A stretch of 64,000 nucleotides of DNA from Plotosus lineatus (GCA_024760905.1 CM045735.1:5575661-5639660); one strand, 5' to 3'; numbered from the stretch's first letter, positions 41,871 through 55,144 are shown. Notes: generated by a model from the letters alone, not told the origin. Program-made: numbers and translations.

Positions 41871-43085
41871 AATGGATGTATTAAAGATGAATGAAAATCA
41901 GATAGCTTAAAATTGGAATTGTATTGCATCTGTTTGCTTGAAGATTTTTTCCCCAGTCATGATCTTCCCACACAGACATGTTCAGGTCCCTTCCTCGGGC
42001 GGCACGGCAGTGTAGCAGCTAGCGGTAATTTTGCTAGCTGTGGCCAAAACCCTCTATCAACAGGGATGAAAGTAAGATAAAGATAAGATTCTTGCAGGAA
42101 CTGTGCAACTACTATATTATAAATTCTGCTCTTTTCTGACTTCAGTTCTTAAATCCTGTGCACATCCTTAAGCACATAATGTCAGACTAGTAATGTAATA
42201 AATCGCAAAACATTTATTTTCAGTTAAAGTTCAGATAAATGTTCTTCTTTAGGGGAAACCTCAACATAAAGTGTTTTCAGAAGTTTTTACAATCGCGGCC
42301 CACAGTGAATGAAAATGACACCAAAAAAAAAAAAAAAAAATCATAAAGCACGCTGTTGTTTTCTGGTTTCGTAACATTGTCAGACATATTCATGGCCCGT
42401 CTCTGGTCTCCTGCATCACCTCCCTGCTCCATGTCCTTCCTCTGCAGGTTTCCTTTCTCTGTTTCTTAACTTTTTCATCATCCTTCTTTCTCTTAAACAT
42501 AAAATCAATTATTCTTTGCATTTTTTTTTTACCTTCGAGTGCTTTAAGCTCTGTTTAGATCTCATTTGCTATCAAAAGGATGCATGTGACCTCCAGCTGA
42601 TCCCACAGCACTGTCTAGGGTGGGGTCCTTTCATCACTTAGGCAATCAACCATCCAATGAAAAGAATGCATTGAGTTATTTTCTCTTTCACGTGTGGTTG
42701 TTTGCGGAAGGGAGTGGTGCTGCTCACATGACAGAGAGACAGGGAGAATTTCATGATGCATAAAACCTCACAATTTATTACTTGGGATTTATGTTTTGAT
42801 TATTTTTTAAAAATGACTACCCTGTCATCTGCAAAAAATAAAATAAAATAAAGCACAAGTGGGAATTTGATTAACGTTACGCTATAGTGAGTGAATATCT
42901 ACTACAAGTTGCAACCTATCACAATAAGCGCGTACCATAGCCTACAATTTATGGTGTTTGTCCAGTGTACTAAAGCCTAATTCAACCCATCACAGAAGGC
43001 AAAAAATAAAGGGCTTGTATTGAAGGCTTGAGTGCATTCTGGGAGAAGAGATCTGTGTATTTCTTACCGTTCGGGCTTAATTTCA
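41871..43085. other. Intergenic stretch, nothing recognised
   Basis: A scrap of SINE head near 42,000 (GGGCGGCACGGCAGTGTAGC) is the only element found. 42,350-42,780 is complex, repeat-free sequence (CTCCTGCATCACCTCCCTGC, CATTGAGTTATTTTCTCTTT). Confidence 0.4.
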
Positions 43086-43092
43086 CCTATGT

Positions 43093-43483
43093 CAGGGGTC
43101 TGCAACCCAAAATGTTCAAAGAGCCATATTGGACCAAAAAAAAAACCCTCACACACAAATCTGTCTGCAGCCGCAAAAAACTAAAAGCCTTTTTTAGTAG
43201 TTCACAACAGCTACCTACCTGGCAAGGCGTCGCACTGAAACATGTGTCGCAGGCTTTGATGCATATCTTTGTTGACAGAAATGTAGGCCTAATTTTTATA
43301 TAAATTTTAAAACATTGGAACACATTAAGAATGTTTGTCAGGCTTGTCCTGCGACAGAAACCATATCAAAAACAAACAAAAAAAAACACTCCCTCCCTAG
43401 CTTTTTCCATTTTCGTACATTTCTGATAAAGCTCCAGGGAGCCACTAGGGTGGCGCTAAAGAGCAGCGGATTGCTGACTCCTG
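43093..43483. mobile_element. 391-bp hAT MITE with 8-bp duplication
   Basis: Starts CAGGGGTCTGCAACCC and ends GATTGCTGACTCCTG, flanked by ACCTATGT (43,085-92) and ACCTATGC (43,484-91), a 7-of-8 match. It contains GCCACTAGGGTGGCGCTAAA, typical of vertebrate hAT MITEs. Confidence 0.88.
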
Positions 43484-43586
43484 ACCTATGCATATCAATT
43501 GTCTGCATCTAAATCTACATTTAAATGACTATCAGAAAGCTTTTCAATGATGTCATTTTCAAAAAAATAATTCAGTCCCAGAGTAA

Positions 43587-43587
<1 letters not shown>

Positions 43588-43621
<34 letters not shown>
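43588..43621. repeat. (ATT)n microsatellite
   Basis: About 11 ATT units directly abutting the head of the following SINE-A2. Confidence 0.95.
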
Positions 43622-43622
<1 letters not shown>

Positions 43623-43623
43623 A

Positions 43624-43978
43624 AGGGGCAGTGGTGGTCTAGTGGTATAGGGCGCTGGATCGCTGATCCAAAGGTTGGGGGTTCGAGTCCCACTCTCCAC
43701 AGGATTGTCACTGTCCCCCAAGTGCGGCTAAATGGGTTATCCAAGGCTGGCCATGTCTGTCACTGTCTATGGTGAGAGGCATGTAAAAGAACCATTGCTG
43801 ACTTTCGTAAAGAGGAGCTGCAAAGTCGTCAGCGTGTTTCTGTCCCTTGCTAAAGGGTTGTGACAGGAAGGGCATCCGACATAAAAACCTATGAACCAAA
43901 TAAAATGTGCGAATCAGATGATTCGCTGTGGCGACTCCCAAGTAAAAGGGAAAAAGCTGAAAGGAAGACAGAGACATT
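43624..43978 (+). mobile_element. SINE-A2 copy
   Basis: GGGGCAGTGGTGGTCTAGTG, GGTTCGAGTCCCACTCTCCA, GTGACAGGAAGGGCATCCGA, CAGATGATTCGCTGTGGCGA, AAAAAGCTGAAAGGAAGACA. The last two parts match the LINE 3' end most closely of all copies. Confidence 0.92.
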
Positions 43979-44169
43979 ATTATAATAAAGATCAGGCTTT
44001 GCTTGTGGACTCACTGATGATATGAAATGTTCATATACAGTTTCGCTAATTTAGGTCCTTTATCTCCAGTACGGTTCCTGGAGAAACATTGATTCATTTT
44101 GAACCTTCTTCGATGACGCAAAGTGAAACTTGTTTTTTGTGATGAATAGTCTCGGAGTTTCACTTAAGG

Positions 44170-44924
44170 CAGTGGTTCTTAACCTTGTTGGCGGTACTGA
44201 ACCCCACCAGTTTCATAAGCTTAGTCACCGAACCCTCCTGTAATGAAAAATAAAATATGATTTTCTTCAAATTCAGGACATAGGTATATGTTTTTACCGT
44301 GCATTAACATCACTGTATTCAAAGAGCAAAACCAATACAATGCATGAACTCCATCACAGCTACTTACATTTTTATGTGAGGTGTGCGTCCGAGTGCGTGC
44401 ACGCGTATCTATGTGTGTGTATTTGTTTTATTTACATCTTAGGCATTATTTTTGAATGTTTAATCGTTATTATAAGCATTTATAGTATTAAATATGTATT
44501 AATTGATATTATATACACATATACATGTACGTATACGTCAGTCAGCGGGGGGTTGATCCTACTTCGCAAATCATCCAGATAGGACGCTGACTAGCATCAC
44601 GTTCCGTTATATATGTGAATCCATGTTGTGCATATTCGTCCTACCACTTTCTTTTTTTTGCTCAACATAGTATGGATTAAAACATTAAGAAAGAAATCAC
44701 ACGACGTACCATCACAACAGTCACAAGTCGACTACTGAGCACATCAAATTTCCTGCAGCACAGATTGGCCAAGCAATGTCGCGTGATCACTTGCCGCTAA
44801 TGATGGCCAAGCGGGGTGTGTCGTCATGAATATGAGCCGGGTGTGTGTCTTGACCTCCGCTGAACCCCTGAGACTGACTCACCGAACCCCTAGAGTTCGA
44901 TCGAACCCAGGTTAAGAACCACCG
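44170..44924. mobile_element. hAT MITE with a Tigger-like MITE fragment inside
   Basis: Starts CAGTGGTTCTTAACCTTG and ends CAGGTTAAGAACCACCG. Flanks ACTTAAGG and ACTTAAAA agree at 6 of 8 bases. Positions 44,345-44,560 hold a piece of the family described at 18,352-19,128. Confidence 0.82.
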
Positions 44925-44939
44925 ACTTAAAATCTACCG

Positions 44940-45630
44940 CACAGGTAGAATATTATAGAATAAAGAACTGTGATGCTTTGGAGAAGCGGCGAATGAAAAT
45001 AACATACAATTCATTTGCACAGTGGAACAGGAGACAATACTGCAAATCATTTATAAAAACAAATCAGTGCAAAACTAACATAGTAATGTGATATACTTGA
45101 ACCGAATAACATTACAGTGTGACGTATTCCATACCAATGGATTGTTTCCATGTCAAAAGAAATTACAGCATCATTAGAACAAATACTGTGGAAAACCTTG
45201 GAAGGATAGAAACAAGGTAACTTAACATTCATTTTAATTTTCTTTGATAATGTGGGGATATTATAGGCATCATTGTAAACTCAAAAAAAAAAAAAAAAAA
45301 AAAAAGTAAAAGTCAAAGGTATAGTAGGACACAGGGTTGGACACAGGCCATTTTTGTGATTATCTTTTGACCTGTAATGAGAAAGTGCCTTTATAAAAAT
45401 CATAAAACAAATCCCGGAAAAGCACGCACTCTTATGGTTAGTTCGTCCCTCCCAGTTAAATTCAAGACGATGTAATCATACTGAAGCGCTTACGACTGCA
45501 AAGTCACTTTTATTCATTATCAAGATATGACTTTCCTTACACAGGAACTTGTTTATTCCTGGTTATGTGATTAGGTCAGACTGAAACTACCACTGAAAAG
45601 TCAAGTCATGCATTTCTACACAGAACAAAT
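44940..45630. other. Intergenic stretch, nothing recognised
   Basis: A/T-rich sequence with a poly(A) at 45,283-45,305. No gene or known repeat was found. Confidence 0.45.
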
Positions 45631-45639
45631 TTAGATATA

Positions 45640-46427
45640 CAGTAAAACCTCCGCTGACGAACGCTTAAGCTCACGAACTTTTCGCCTCAAGAACATTAAA
45701 TTTGCGAGCATATTGTTTCTGCTGACGAACTAGTTTTCGGCGGACGAATCAAACCACGCGGTCGAACAGCGCCACGGTGGCGGCCACGAGAAGCTGACGC
45801 ACGCTCACGGCGTCACAGTTCGTCACCCCCTTTCTTTGAATGCGGAAGTGGTTTGTGTTTGCTAGACATTTTGGACCATATTGAGTGTACTTTTGCTATT
45901 ATGGGACCGAAAAAGACCCACCACAGGCGAAGATTATTGAAAAACACGAACGAGGTGTGCGTTTGTGTGACTTAGCGTCCCAGTACCAGTACGCTAAGTC
46001 TACCATTGCTCCCATCCTTAAGAACAAGGAAGCTATTAAGGGTGCGTGTGTGGCTAAGGGTGTTTCCAAACAGTAGGCGTTTCCAAACACGCCTTCCAAA
46101 CAGTAAGTCCCTCCCTCCCTCCTCCTCCCACTCCATTCCATCAAGCCATCAACTACCATCACAAAGGTAAATAAAACCACTTTATTATACAGTACAGTTT
46201 ATTTCTTTAATTACAATACAAGAGCACATTTATTATACATAAAATAAGGTATATTTTTGTGTAGTTTTAAGGCTTATTTAGTAGAAAATTATGTTTTATG
46301 GGGACCTGGGAACGGATTATTCTCATTTTAATGGTTTCTTATGGGAAATAAATGTTCGGAAGACGAACTTTTCGCCTCACACACACTTTCTGGGAACCAA
46401 TTATGTTCGTGAGCTGAGGTATCACTG
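45640..46427 (+). mobile_element. Tigger-like element with transposase N-terminus
   Basis: The ends CAGTAAAACCTCCGCTGACG and GAGCTGAGGTATCACTG are inverted and flanked by TA. From 45,901 it reads MGPKK, then after a frame shift QAKIIEKHERGVRLCDLASQ followed by YQYAKSTIAPILKNKEAI, the Tigger HTH. The frame ends at TAG 46,074-46,076. Internal deletion removed the catalytic region. Confidence 0.85.
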
Positions 46428-46587
46428 TATCTGTATTAGTGATGCTAGAGTCACCTGCAAGTCGCTCATATTTGTCAAGCTATACTACACGCTCATAACC
46501 GTTTTGTTTTTATGGATTTAATGAAAGAGTCTATTACAACCCCACTGGAATGAATCCTGAGAAAACCTTGTAAGGTAAAGTCTGTTG

Positions 46588-46620
<33 letters not shown>

Positions 46621-46790
46621 CCGAGCCAAGCGGCTCGTCAGGCCGGTGCTTATCCCCGGTTTGCGTAGCGTGAAGCGACTAAGAGTTCAACTCCTCCTGG
46701 ATGGGACACGAGTCCATCGCAGGTTACCTTCCAAGTATATTTTTACTGGAAAACCTTGTGCTGTGTGTTATTTCCATACAGACCGAGCAG
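46588..46790 (-). mobile_element. SINE-D 3' part with poly(T)
   Basis: Poly(T) at 46,588-46,616, then ACACCCGAGCCAAGCGGCTC, CTTATCCCCGGTTTGCGTAG and TCCTCCTGGATGGGACACGA. Reverse copy of the SINE-D tail. Confidence 0.8.
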
Positions 46791-47320
46791 CCGTAACATT
46801 AACGTCGCATCAAGGTCCGACCCTAGTGTTAGTACGGCGTTCCCTTGTAACGTCAGCCAGTGATTGTACAGCTCTACTCAAGCCATGAGAAATAATAGGG
46901 GAGAGCTGTAGGTCTATATTAACTCAGGATTTAGCAATGGTTGCCATAACATCTAACACATTACAGCAATTACGGCTGTTCTACAGCTGTGGGAGATGAG
47001 TGGTGTGGAAATTGGGAATGGGGATGAGCGAGAGAGAGCGAGAGAGATAGAGAGAGAGAGAGAGTGCACGAGAGATCTCAACTGAATGGAAAGGCAGATG
47101 GATGAATAGATCGAGGCTAATAAAGGAGATAAGAGATGGCCAGTAATAGGAAATTGAGGTGTTATTATTATTTTTTTAACTTCTCATATGACTGAACACG
47201 CTTTACGAAGGAGCTTCAAACTTACAAACTTAAGAATTTTGTGGTCATCCGTTGATTCTTTAACAATTCGTGCCACTTCGCAGTGGAGATGAAGGCAGAT
47301 GATAAAACAGTAGCTTTAAG
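46791..47320. other. Intergenic stretch with (GA)n
   Basis: (GA)-rich run at 47,029-47,064. The remainder (for example GTTGCCATAACATCTAACAC) is repeat-free and unrecognised. Confidence 0.4.
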
Positions 47321-47324
47321 TGCA

Positions 47325-47680
47325 GTGGGGCCGGTGGTGGAGTAGTTATAGTGCTGGGCACATGATCAGGAGGTTGTGTGTTCAAATCCCAGTTAGACCC
47401 CCCACTGTGCTAAGACCCCTGGGCAAGGTCTCAACCACAAGTGTGCGTCTGTTCACCCAGCAGTATAAATGGGGACCAGTAAAAATATACTGGGAAGGTA
47501 ACCTGCGATGGACGAGCGTCCCATCCAGGAGGAGATGAACTCCTGGTCGCTTCACGCTACGGAAACCGGGGATAAGCACCGCCCTGATGAGCCGCTGGGC
47601 TCGGGTGTAAAAGCCCAACAGACTTGGGATGAGTAATCCTGCACCCTACCACCGGCCCACCACTGCCCCGCATGTGCAAA
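47325..47680 (+). mobile_element. SINE-D, full length
   Basis: GGGGCCGGTGGTGGAGTAGT head, GTGTTCAAATCCCAGTTAGA, GACCCCTGGGCAAGGTCTCA, AGTAAAAATATACTGGGAAG, GAAACCGGGGATAAGCACC, GGCTCGGGTGTAAAAGCCCA. A distinct tRNA-headed family. A short reverse SINE-A head follows to 47,680. Confidence 0.85.
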
Positions 47681-47689
47681 CAGAGTTCT

Positions 47690-48767
47690 TATATAAAGGA
47701 GGCAATTAATGGAAGGAGAAGCAGGTGTGAAGAGCATGTGACTGAGTTATGCATTATCAATAGTCAGGTGCCTGAGATCGGTGAGGTGCATGCTGGGAAG
47801 TGTAGTGTGAAGTATTGAGTGTGCTGTGACACCACAATAACAAAAAAGATCAGATTTAAAAATTTGTGCATATTTTAAGATTTTCAAGGGACTAGTTAAC
47901 GAATGATGAAGTAAAATTTAAATAGGCTGATGATTAATTGTTGGAAAACTGAAAACTTTCAGCCGTGAAATAATGTGACATCATTTTAGACTGGTTTGAA
48001 TTTGAAAACCTTTGAAAACCTCACTACACTATTTGACTCAACTTTTCTGAGTACTGTACTGTGTTTTTGCTTTTTGTAACCATGGGAACCAAGAAAAAAA
48101 AAAAAAAAAAAAAAAAAACTTTTCTGAGTACGACACTGTATATTTGGCATTTTTCAATACGAACCAAAAATGTTCGATCAGATTGTGATTAATAGATTAG
48201 CTCTCATATTCTACACAAATACGTACAATTGACTAACAGTGCAAACATTAAGGTTTTAATAAGAGCACATCAAGGTCAGGGGAGAGATTTAAAAGTCTGA
48301 AAGTGTAAAAATCCCAGAAAATACAGGCAGGGAACCCCCCACACACACACAGATACACACAGATAAATAAATAACTATTTACAAGAGCAATATCTTTCTG
48401 CTTGTTTGCCCTGAATAAGCTTCGGTGTGAAGCAGGGTTCGCTCGTTAGGTTAAATGGGGTGGAATTCATTGCAGGCCTGTCTCTGTTCACTGCATCAGG
48501 CACTGATTGGTGCAATTATGCAATTTTGTGGCTATTTTCTCCCAATGAGCTGACAGGTGCTAGAATTGTTCTCCTTTATTCTTTTCTTTTTCTTCGGTCT
48601 TCTCTGTGTGGTATTCATCTTTCAGGCAGAAAGAAGCTTAGTATATAAACATGAGACTGAGCTTATAATATTATTCTTGAATAAAAACATGAGACGGATC
48701 CCTATACTTTTGCGCTTCAATTTATGCGGCTTCAGTGCATCGTGTTTTATTTTAAATATTCATCGAA
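47690..48767. other. Intergenic stretch; repeat-free core 48,400-48,640
   Basis: Poly(A) at 48,094-48,118. The core contains GTGCAATTATGCAATTTTGTGG and GAATTCATTGCAGGCCTGTC, complex single-copy-looking text that is a candidate conserved element. No coding potential recognised. Confidence 0.4.
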
Positions 48768-49618
48768 ATAAAAAATAAGGAAATTAAGGAAGAAAAGGGG
48801 AAAAGGTTAAGGAAAATGCTACAAAAACAAGGCAAATTATTAAATAAAAATTTAAAAAACAAATTAAAAAACAATTTAAAACAATTTAAAACAAATTAAA
48901 AAACAAATTAAAAAAAACATAAACAAACACAAAACAAAAAACAACCCAAAATCTCCCATCAAAATACATTTTTGTGAGGTGCGTATCTGCGTGCGTGTGT
49001 ATGTGTGTGTATTGTATTTATATTTTATTTACATCTTATGCATTCTTTTTTAATGTTTAATTGTTATAGGCATTTATAGCTTTGAATATGTATTGATTAA
49101 TGTTATATACACATATACATGTACGTATATGTCAGTTGGGGAGGTTGATTCTACTTCCGGATTTCAGTTATTGCGGGGGATCTCGGTCCCAATTAACAGC
49201 GGAGCATGAGGGATCCCTGTGCGTGTATGTATTATGTATATATGTCCCGTATCTGAAGTGATAAGCACCCAGGGCGCTTAAAAATTGGAGTGGGTGGGCG
49301 CTTATTAAAATGTTACCAGCAGAGTAGAACGGTAAGTGCTTATTGCCATAGAGGTTTAAAGAATGAATAATAACAGAACAATAAAAGAGTTTCACTGGTA
49401 TTTGTGTTAATCATTTTGTAGTATCAACCAAATTACTTACATAAAAGCTGAAAATAAACAGAAAACAGCATAAATTTGAAAAAAAAAATGAAGGTAAAGT
49501 CGGTTGGGCTTTTTACACCTGAGCCTACTGGCTCATCGGACCGGTGCTCAACACTATAGATGCTTATAATAACAATTAAACATTCAAAAATAATCCATAA
49601 GATGTAAATAAAATATAA

Positions 49619-49655
<37 letters not shown>

Positions 49656-49882
49656 TGCGGGCATACAGATGCGCACCTCACATAAAAATGTAAGTCGTTT
49701 TGTTGGGGGGGGTTTGGGTTGTTTTTTTGTTTTTGTTTGTTTGGAGTTTTTTGCATAATTGGCCTTGCTTTGTGACATTTCGCTTAACTTTTTCCCTATT
49801 TTTTATTTTTCGATGAATATTTTGGAAAAACCTGCGATGCACCAAAACCGCAGAAACTGAAGCACGAAGTAGCGATGGATCA

Positions 49883-49888
<6 letters not shown>
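48768..49888. mobile_element. Two copies of the Tigger-like 'GATCCCTGTA' MITE in opposite orientation
   Basis: Forward copy about 48,768-49,225 and reverse copy about 49,540-49,888, the latter ending AGCGATGGATCACTGTA. 49,226-49,500 between them is unassigned, and 49,505-49,560 is a SINE-D tail scrap. (CA)n at 49,620-49,652. Confidence 0.65.
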
Positions 49889-50445
<557 letters not shown>

Positions 50446-50460
50446 TGAAATGAATGAAAT

Positions 50461-50464
50461 GAAA

Positions 50465-50552
<88 letters not shown>

Positions 50553-50593
50553 CTATATGTCTATATGCATATATATCTATATATATATATATA
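50461..50593. repeat. Poly(A)-(AT)n-(GT)n array
   Basis: It follows the SINE-A1 tail and may have grown from it. Confidence 0.92.
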
Positions 50594-51550
50594 GGCAGTT
50601 TGAAAGGAGAAAGGCTGTATCAGGAAGAGAAGGAGGCATCTTGAGATTCGCGTAGGCTTATTTACAAGTACAAAAGAGACAGGATTCAGGAGGGTTGTAT
50701 CCAGTTCATTAATTTATTAGTGATTTGCTTTTCCAAAAAGCACAAGGTTGCATAGGAGCTTTGTTTTATTATTATTTTATTTTACATGCAATCCGCAAAC
50801 ATGCACGTATTTTAAATGTCATCATAAACCCAAACTCCCAACAAAATTCCTCTACTGGCACAACATTGTCACATGCACTGTCTTATTCGGTGCTAAAGCA
50901 GAACCGAGCTGCGTGTTAAGTAACCTTGTCTGAGCTGGGAACACTAACCCTGCAAATTCCCCATTCACGGGGTAATCACTCTAGAGTGTGTTTGAGTGCT
51001 CCAGCTGATTGACTTGCTGCTGCTGATTCTGAAAGACTGGCAATCGCTTTTTGAAATGATTCCATCTTGCCGAAATGGTGTCATTTGTTACAATGGAGTC
51101 TGATTTAAAAAGAAAGATTGAGATTGAGAGGAAAAAGCAGGAGAGTATGAGTCGAGGGCTCGGCTGCTCTTGGTCCCCGCATGGAACAGTTTCGCAAAGG
51201 TGATAACGCGCTGACATTTAACCTGTCTAACGGCCAATAGAAAAATAGGTAGGTAATGGTGAGAACCAGGCACTTGGAGGGGGAGAAGCTTTATAATCGG
51301 CGTATAAATTTCAGAAAATAATTACAAGCAATTGATGTATTGTAGGTGTGCCATCGATGATGAGACAACAGTGTAAAACAGAAGAAAAACAAATGGAATC
51401 ATGTTTAACGACATAAATACATACGGGGTTAAAGTTATAATAAAAACTGACATTTTAAAATAAATTGTCGAAAATAAAAATTGCATTCCTTTATCACTGA
51501 TAATCAATCAACAAGTCCAAAATATAATTAAAAGTTTACTAGGCGAGAGG
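50594..51550. other. Repeat-free intergenic block; candidate conserved non-coding DNA
   Basis: Nearly 1 kb without repeats. It contains CAGCTGATTGACTTGCTGCT and TTTGTTACAATGGAGTCTGA, consistent with TALE/SOX-type sites. No gene recognised. Regulatory role inferred. Confidence 0.38.
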
Positions 51551-51559
51551 GTTACTATC

Positions 51560-51680
51560 TCACTCACTCAGCTGCTTAATAATAATAAGGATCTCGGGGA
51601 GGCTGAAGCCTATCCCAGCCGACCCCAGGATAAAGGCTTGGTACACCCTGAACAACTTGCCAGACCATTGCATCAAAAAA
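51560..51680 (-). mobile_element. SINE tail fragment
   Basis: CTCACTCAGCTGCTTAATAA to CAACTTGCCAGACCATTGCA. Diverged. Confidence 0.6.
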
Positions 51681-51714
51681 TTTCATTTGACTGATAATTA
51701 ATTGTAATAGAAGG

Positions 51715-52345
51715 CACAGTAACCCCATGGCTAGCATATCAACTCACAGCAAGAACGTCCTTGGTTCAATTCCCAGGCTCGGAGCATTTCTGTGAGGAGT
51801 TTGCATGTTCCCTGTGTGCTTTTGCTGGTTTCCTCTGGGTACTCCTGTTTCCTCCGACAGTCCAAAAATATTCAAAGTCCAAAGCTGATTGGCTTTCAGG
51901 GCTGGTGATGTAGGGGTTGGGGTGCTGCACTCATGATTGGGATGTTGTGTGTTCAAATCCCAGTTACGCCCCCACTGTGTTAAGAGCCCTGGGCAAGGTC
52001 TCAACCACAAATGTGCCTCTATTCACCCAGCAGTATCAAGGGGTACCAGTAAAAATATACTGGGAAGGTAACCTCAACTCGTGTCCCATCCAGGTGGAGC
52101 TGAACTTCTAGTCTCTTCATGCTATGGAAACCAGGGATAAGCACCGGACTGATGAGCCACTATTGCTCGGGTGTAAAAAACCCCAAGCTGATTGGCTGTT
52201 CCAAATTTTCCCTCAGTGTCAGTGTGAGTGTGAATGGTTGCATGAGTGTTGGCCCTACAAAGGGCTGTCGAGTTGTACAGGGTGTACCTCGACTGAGATG
52301 GGCACCAGTTTGCCTGTTACCTTAATTAGGATAAGTGGTTCAGAA
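51715..52345 (+). mobile_element. SINE-B split by a SINE-D with a 13-bp duplication
   Basis: SINE-B (TTCAATTCCCAGGCTCGGAG ...) is interrupted after AAGCTGATTGGCT (51,882-51,894). SINE-D (51,895-52,184) follows, and AAGCTGATTGGCT recurs at 52,185-52,197 before SINE-B continues. A 13-bp duplication is a typical LINE-driven SINE insertion signature. Confidence 0.92.
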
Positions 52346-52408
52346 AATGACTGGATTAATATATATATGTATATATATATATATATATATACATACAGCA
52401 TACATATA

Positions 52409-52679
52409 CAGTGGTACCTCACCTTACGAAATTAATGCATTCCAGAGCCTTTTTCTTAACCTGGATTATTCGTAAGTTGAACCGCATTTTACATGTAAAA
52501 CGTGTGATTTGTTCCAAGGCCCCCAATACTACCCCCTAAACCCTTTAAAATTTTTTAAAGTATACCTTTTAAGACCTCCTTCTGCTTCAATATCGTACCG
52601 ATGGTAGACAAATTTGGCTATATTCCTTTGTGATATCACTCGAGCCCGTTTCTTCTTCTCACTCGCACTGGAAATCACA

Positions 52680-52737
<58 letters not shown>

Positions 52738-53247
52738 TGTGTGTGTGTGTGTGTGTGCGCGCGTCTGTTGACCATGTCTTCTTAGCAGAGTTATAATCTT
52801 ACAAATGTTTATGGAAGGTTAAAAGCCTGAGTCAAGAAATAAAGCATGAAACAACAGTAACTCTGACCTTTACACGAAAAGCATTATGGTAGCTGCAGCT
52901 CCATAATAGCCATTGGAAGGGAGCTGCATCGTCCCTCCTAGCCAATGGGAGGCCAGCGGGGTGGAATGTTGGGAGATAGGCAATGGGAGGTAGCTGCGTC
53001 ATCCCTCTTAGCCAATGGGAGGCCAGCGGGGCGGGATGTTTGAACGTCATTGATAGGAGAGCAGCTCGTGCATTGTTTGAATGTTTGAATGGTCTGTTTT
53101 AATGTTTGAATGGCGTGTTTCAATTTTTAAGATGGCGCTTTCATAACGTGAACTTGTTGCGTATCCAGAGACAAAAATTTTAGGAAAATGCATTTCGTAA
53201 CCTGCATTTTTCGTTTGGTGAGACTTTCGTAAAGAGAGGTACCACTG
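52409..53247. mobile_element. Tigger-like MITE with (GT)n
   Basis: The ends CAGTGGTACCTCACCTTACG and CGTAAAGAGAGGTACCACTG are inverted. Left flank is TA, right flank TG/TA. (GT)n at 52,681-52,768. An internal ~60-bp direct repeat is centred on CAATGGGAGGCCAGCGGGG (near 52,940 and 53,013). Confidence 0.8.
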
Positions 53248-53269
53248 TGTATATATACATATACTGTAT

Positions 53270-53545
53270 AAAAGGTTGGAAGTTCAAGCCCCACTGTCAA
53301 TGGGTTGTCACTGTCCCCACAGTGCATCTAAGTGGGTTATCAAAGGCTGGCCAGGTGTCTCACTGTCTATGATGAGAGGTTCATGTAAAAGAACCATTGC
53401 TGACTTTCATCAAGAGTAGCTGCATAACTGTAAGTGTGTTTCTGCCCTGTGATGGCCTGGTGAGCCATCCAGGGTGTACTCTGCCCTGGACACCAGCCTC
53501 ATCGTGACCCTGATTAGGATTAGGCAGTACAAAAAAATGAATGAA
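53270..53545 (+). mobile_element. SINE-A1, head truncated
   Basis: GGAAGTTCAAGCCCCACTGT, AACCATTGCTGACTTTCATC, GGCCTGGTGAGCCATCCAGG. Confidence 0.85.
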
Positions 53546-53664
53546 TGTTTATAAATGGTGGTCTGATGAAGATATACAAGATTGGAAATCAGGAAAGTGT
53601 GAAGTAGTAAATACTGAATTGAGGAATGGATCCAAGAAGTGAAATAGAATTTATCTTATAGGGC

Positions 53665-53872
53665 AGTGGCGGCTCACTGAGTGGCTGTTCCAAATGTGCA
53701 ATGCGTTACTGATCCGATGGGCAGCGGTTCAATCCTCATTGTCACCGCTGTTGGGTCCTTGAGCAAGGCCCTTAACCCTCAATTCCTCAGATGTATAAAA
53801 AAAAAATATCACAGTTCTAAGTCGTTCTGGGTCGGCGTGTCTGCCAAATGCTGTAAATGTAAATCTCATGAT
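53665..53872 (+). mobile_element. SINE-C copy
   Basis: GCGGTTCAATCCTCATTGTC, TTGAGCAAGGCCCTTAACCC, AAGTCGTTCTGGGTCGGCGT, CTGCCAAATGCTGTAAATGT. The most complete SINE-C tail. Confidence 0.85.
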
Positions 53873-53924
53873 CTGGAGCCATGAACTGATGCTTCGTTTG
53901 GAGCAAAAACAATAATCGAGACAG

Positions 53925-54262
53925 TTCATTCATTTTCTGAACTGTTTAATCCTAATTATGGTCACAGGGAGGCTGGTGCCCATCCCAGCCAACTCCAGGC
54001 GAGGGCAGAGTACACCCTGGACGGCTCGCCAGGACATCACAGGGCAGAAACCCACTAACGGCTATGCAGCTGATGAAAGTTAGCAATGGTTCTTTTACAG
54101 GAACCTCACACCATAGACAGTGAGAGACATGGCCGGCCTTTGATAACCCAGTTAGCTGCAATAGGGGGGGGGACAGTGACAACCCGTGGAGAGTGGAGCT
54201 TGAACCCCTGACCTTGGGATCACTGACCCAGCACCTATACCACCAGGCCACCACTGCCATCG
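53925..54262 (-). mobile_element. SINE-A1 copy
   Basis: GTTTAATCCTAATTATGGTC, GGCTCGCCAGGACATCACAG, GGCCACCACTGCC. Confidence 0.9.
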
Positions 54263-54264
54263 TT

Positions 54265-55144
54265 AAAGTTCTGGGTAATAATTTGTTATCTTCCAACTAC
54301 AGCCACCGGAACATGACAGCATTGCGGCTCAACAGCCTAATACGAGGACGATCCAGTTGGTGAAAACACGGCGTAAACACGTTGTAATGAGGTTGTGTTG
54401 AACGCGGTAAGCGAGACTGCAAAATGCAGCAAAACAGTGATCTACGGGATTGAGAACTGCCATGAAACGCCAAACATTTCAAAAATCTTGAGAATTATTG
54501 CAATCATTTGATAGCGAAGATGATTACAGTGTCATGGTGAAGTAAATGCAATCCAGCGCTGAACCGACATCAGAACCGGCCATGTATTCACACCGAGGCC
54601 TGCTTTATGGTAAAAGGTACGTAGGGAGAACAATGAAAATTCATTGAGAATTACTGAAAGGACACAAAAAGAAGAAGAATCAGGAGGAGGAGGAAGAGGA
54701 GAAGGAGGAGGAGGAGGAGGAGGAGGTGAAAGAGGTGGAGCTTTGTGGAGCAATTTACTCAAAAAAGGCTTGAAAATGATTAGAGGCACCAGTGGACGTC
54801 GTGTTTAGGCCTACTTAATGGAGACTCACACCCCATGCTGTGTTTCGAATGATCTTCTGGATAATGTGTGTAAGCCCGCTGCTGGGGAAATACTGTTGCA
54901 CTTTTACATGTAGATCAGCTTCGAATCATGTTCTCCGGATCTCATTTTAAACTCAATTGCTCGCCGTTCCACACAATCTCTTCCTTTCTGCTCTGCATTG
55001 CATTCTCTGTCTGAGACCAGAGTAATCGCATACAAAAATATATATGACTCAGAAAAGATGGAACGGCGCAACGGAGCTTGTATCGTGGTGCTCACATAAA
55101 TATATATGGACATATAGTACAGGATGGGGGGAAAAAACATTCTC
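54265..55144. other. Intergenic block, nothing recognised
   Basis: Contains (GGA)n at 54,688-54,728. The rest is complex single-copy-looking text (for example CGAATCATGTTCTCCGGATC) and a candidate non-coding conserved block. Confidence 0.38.
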
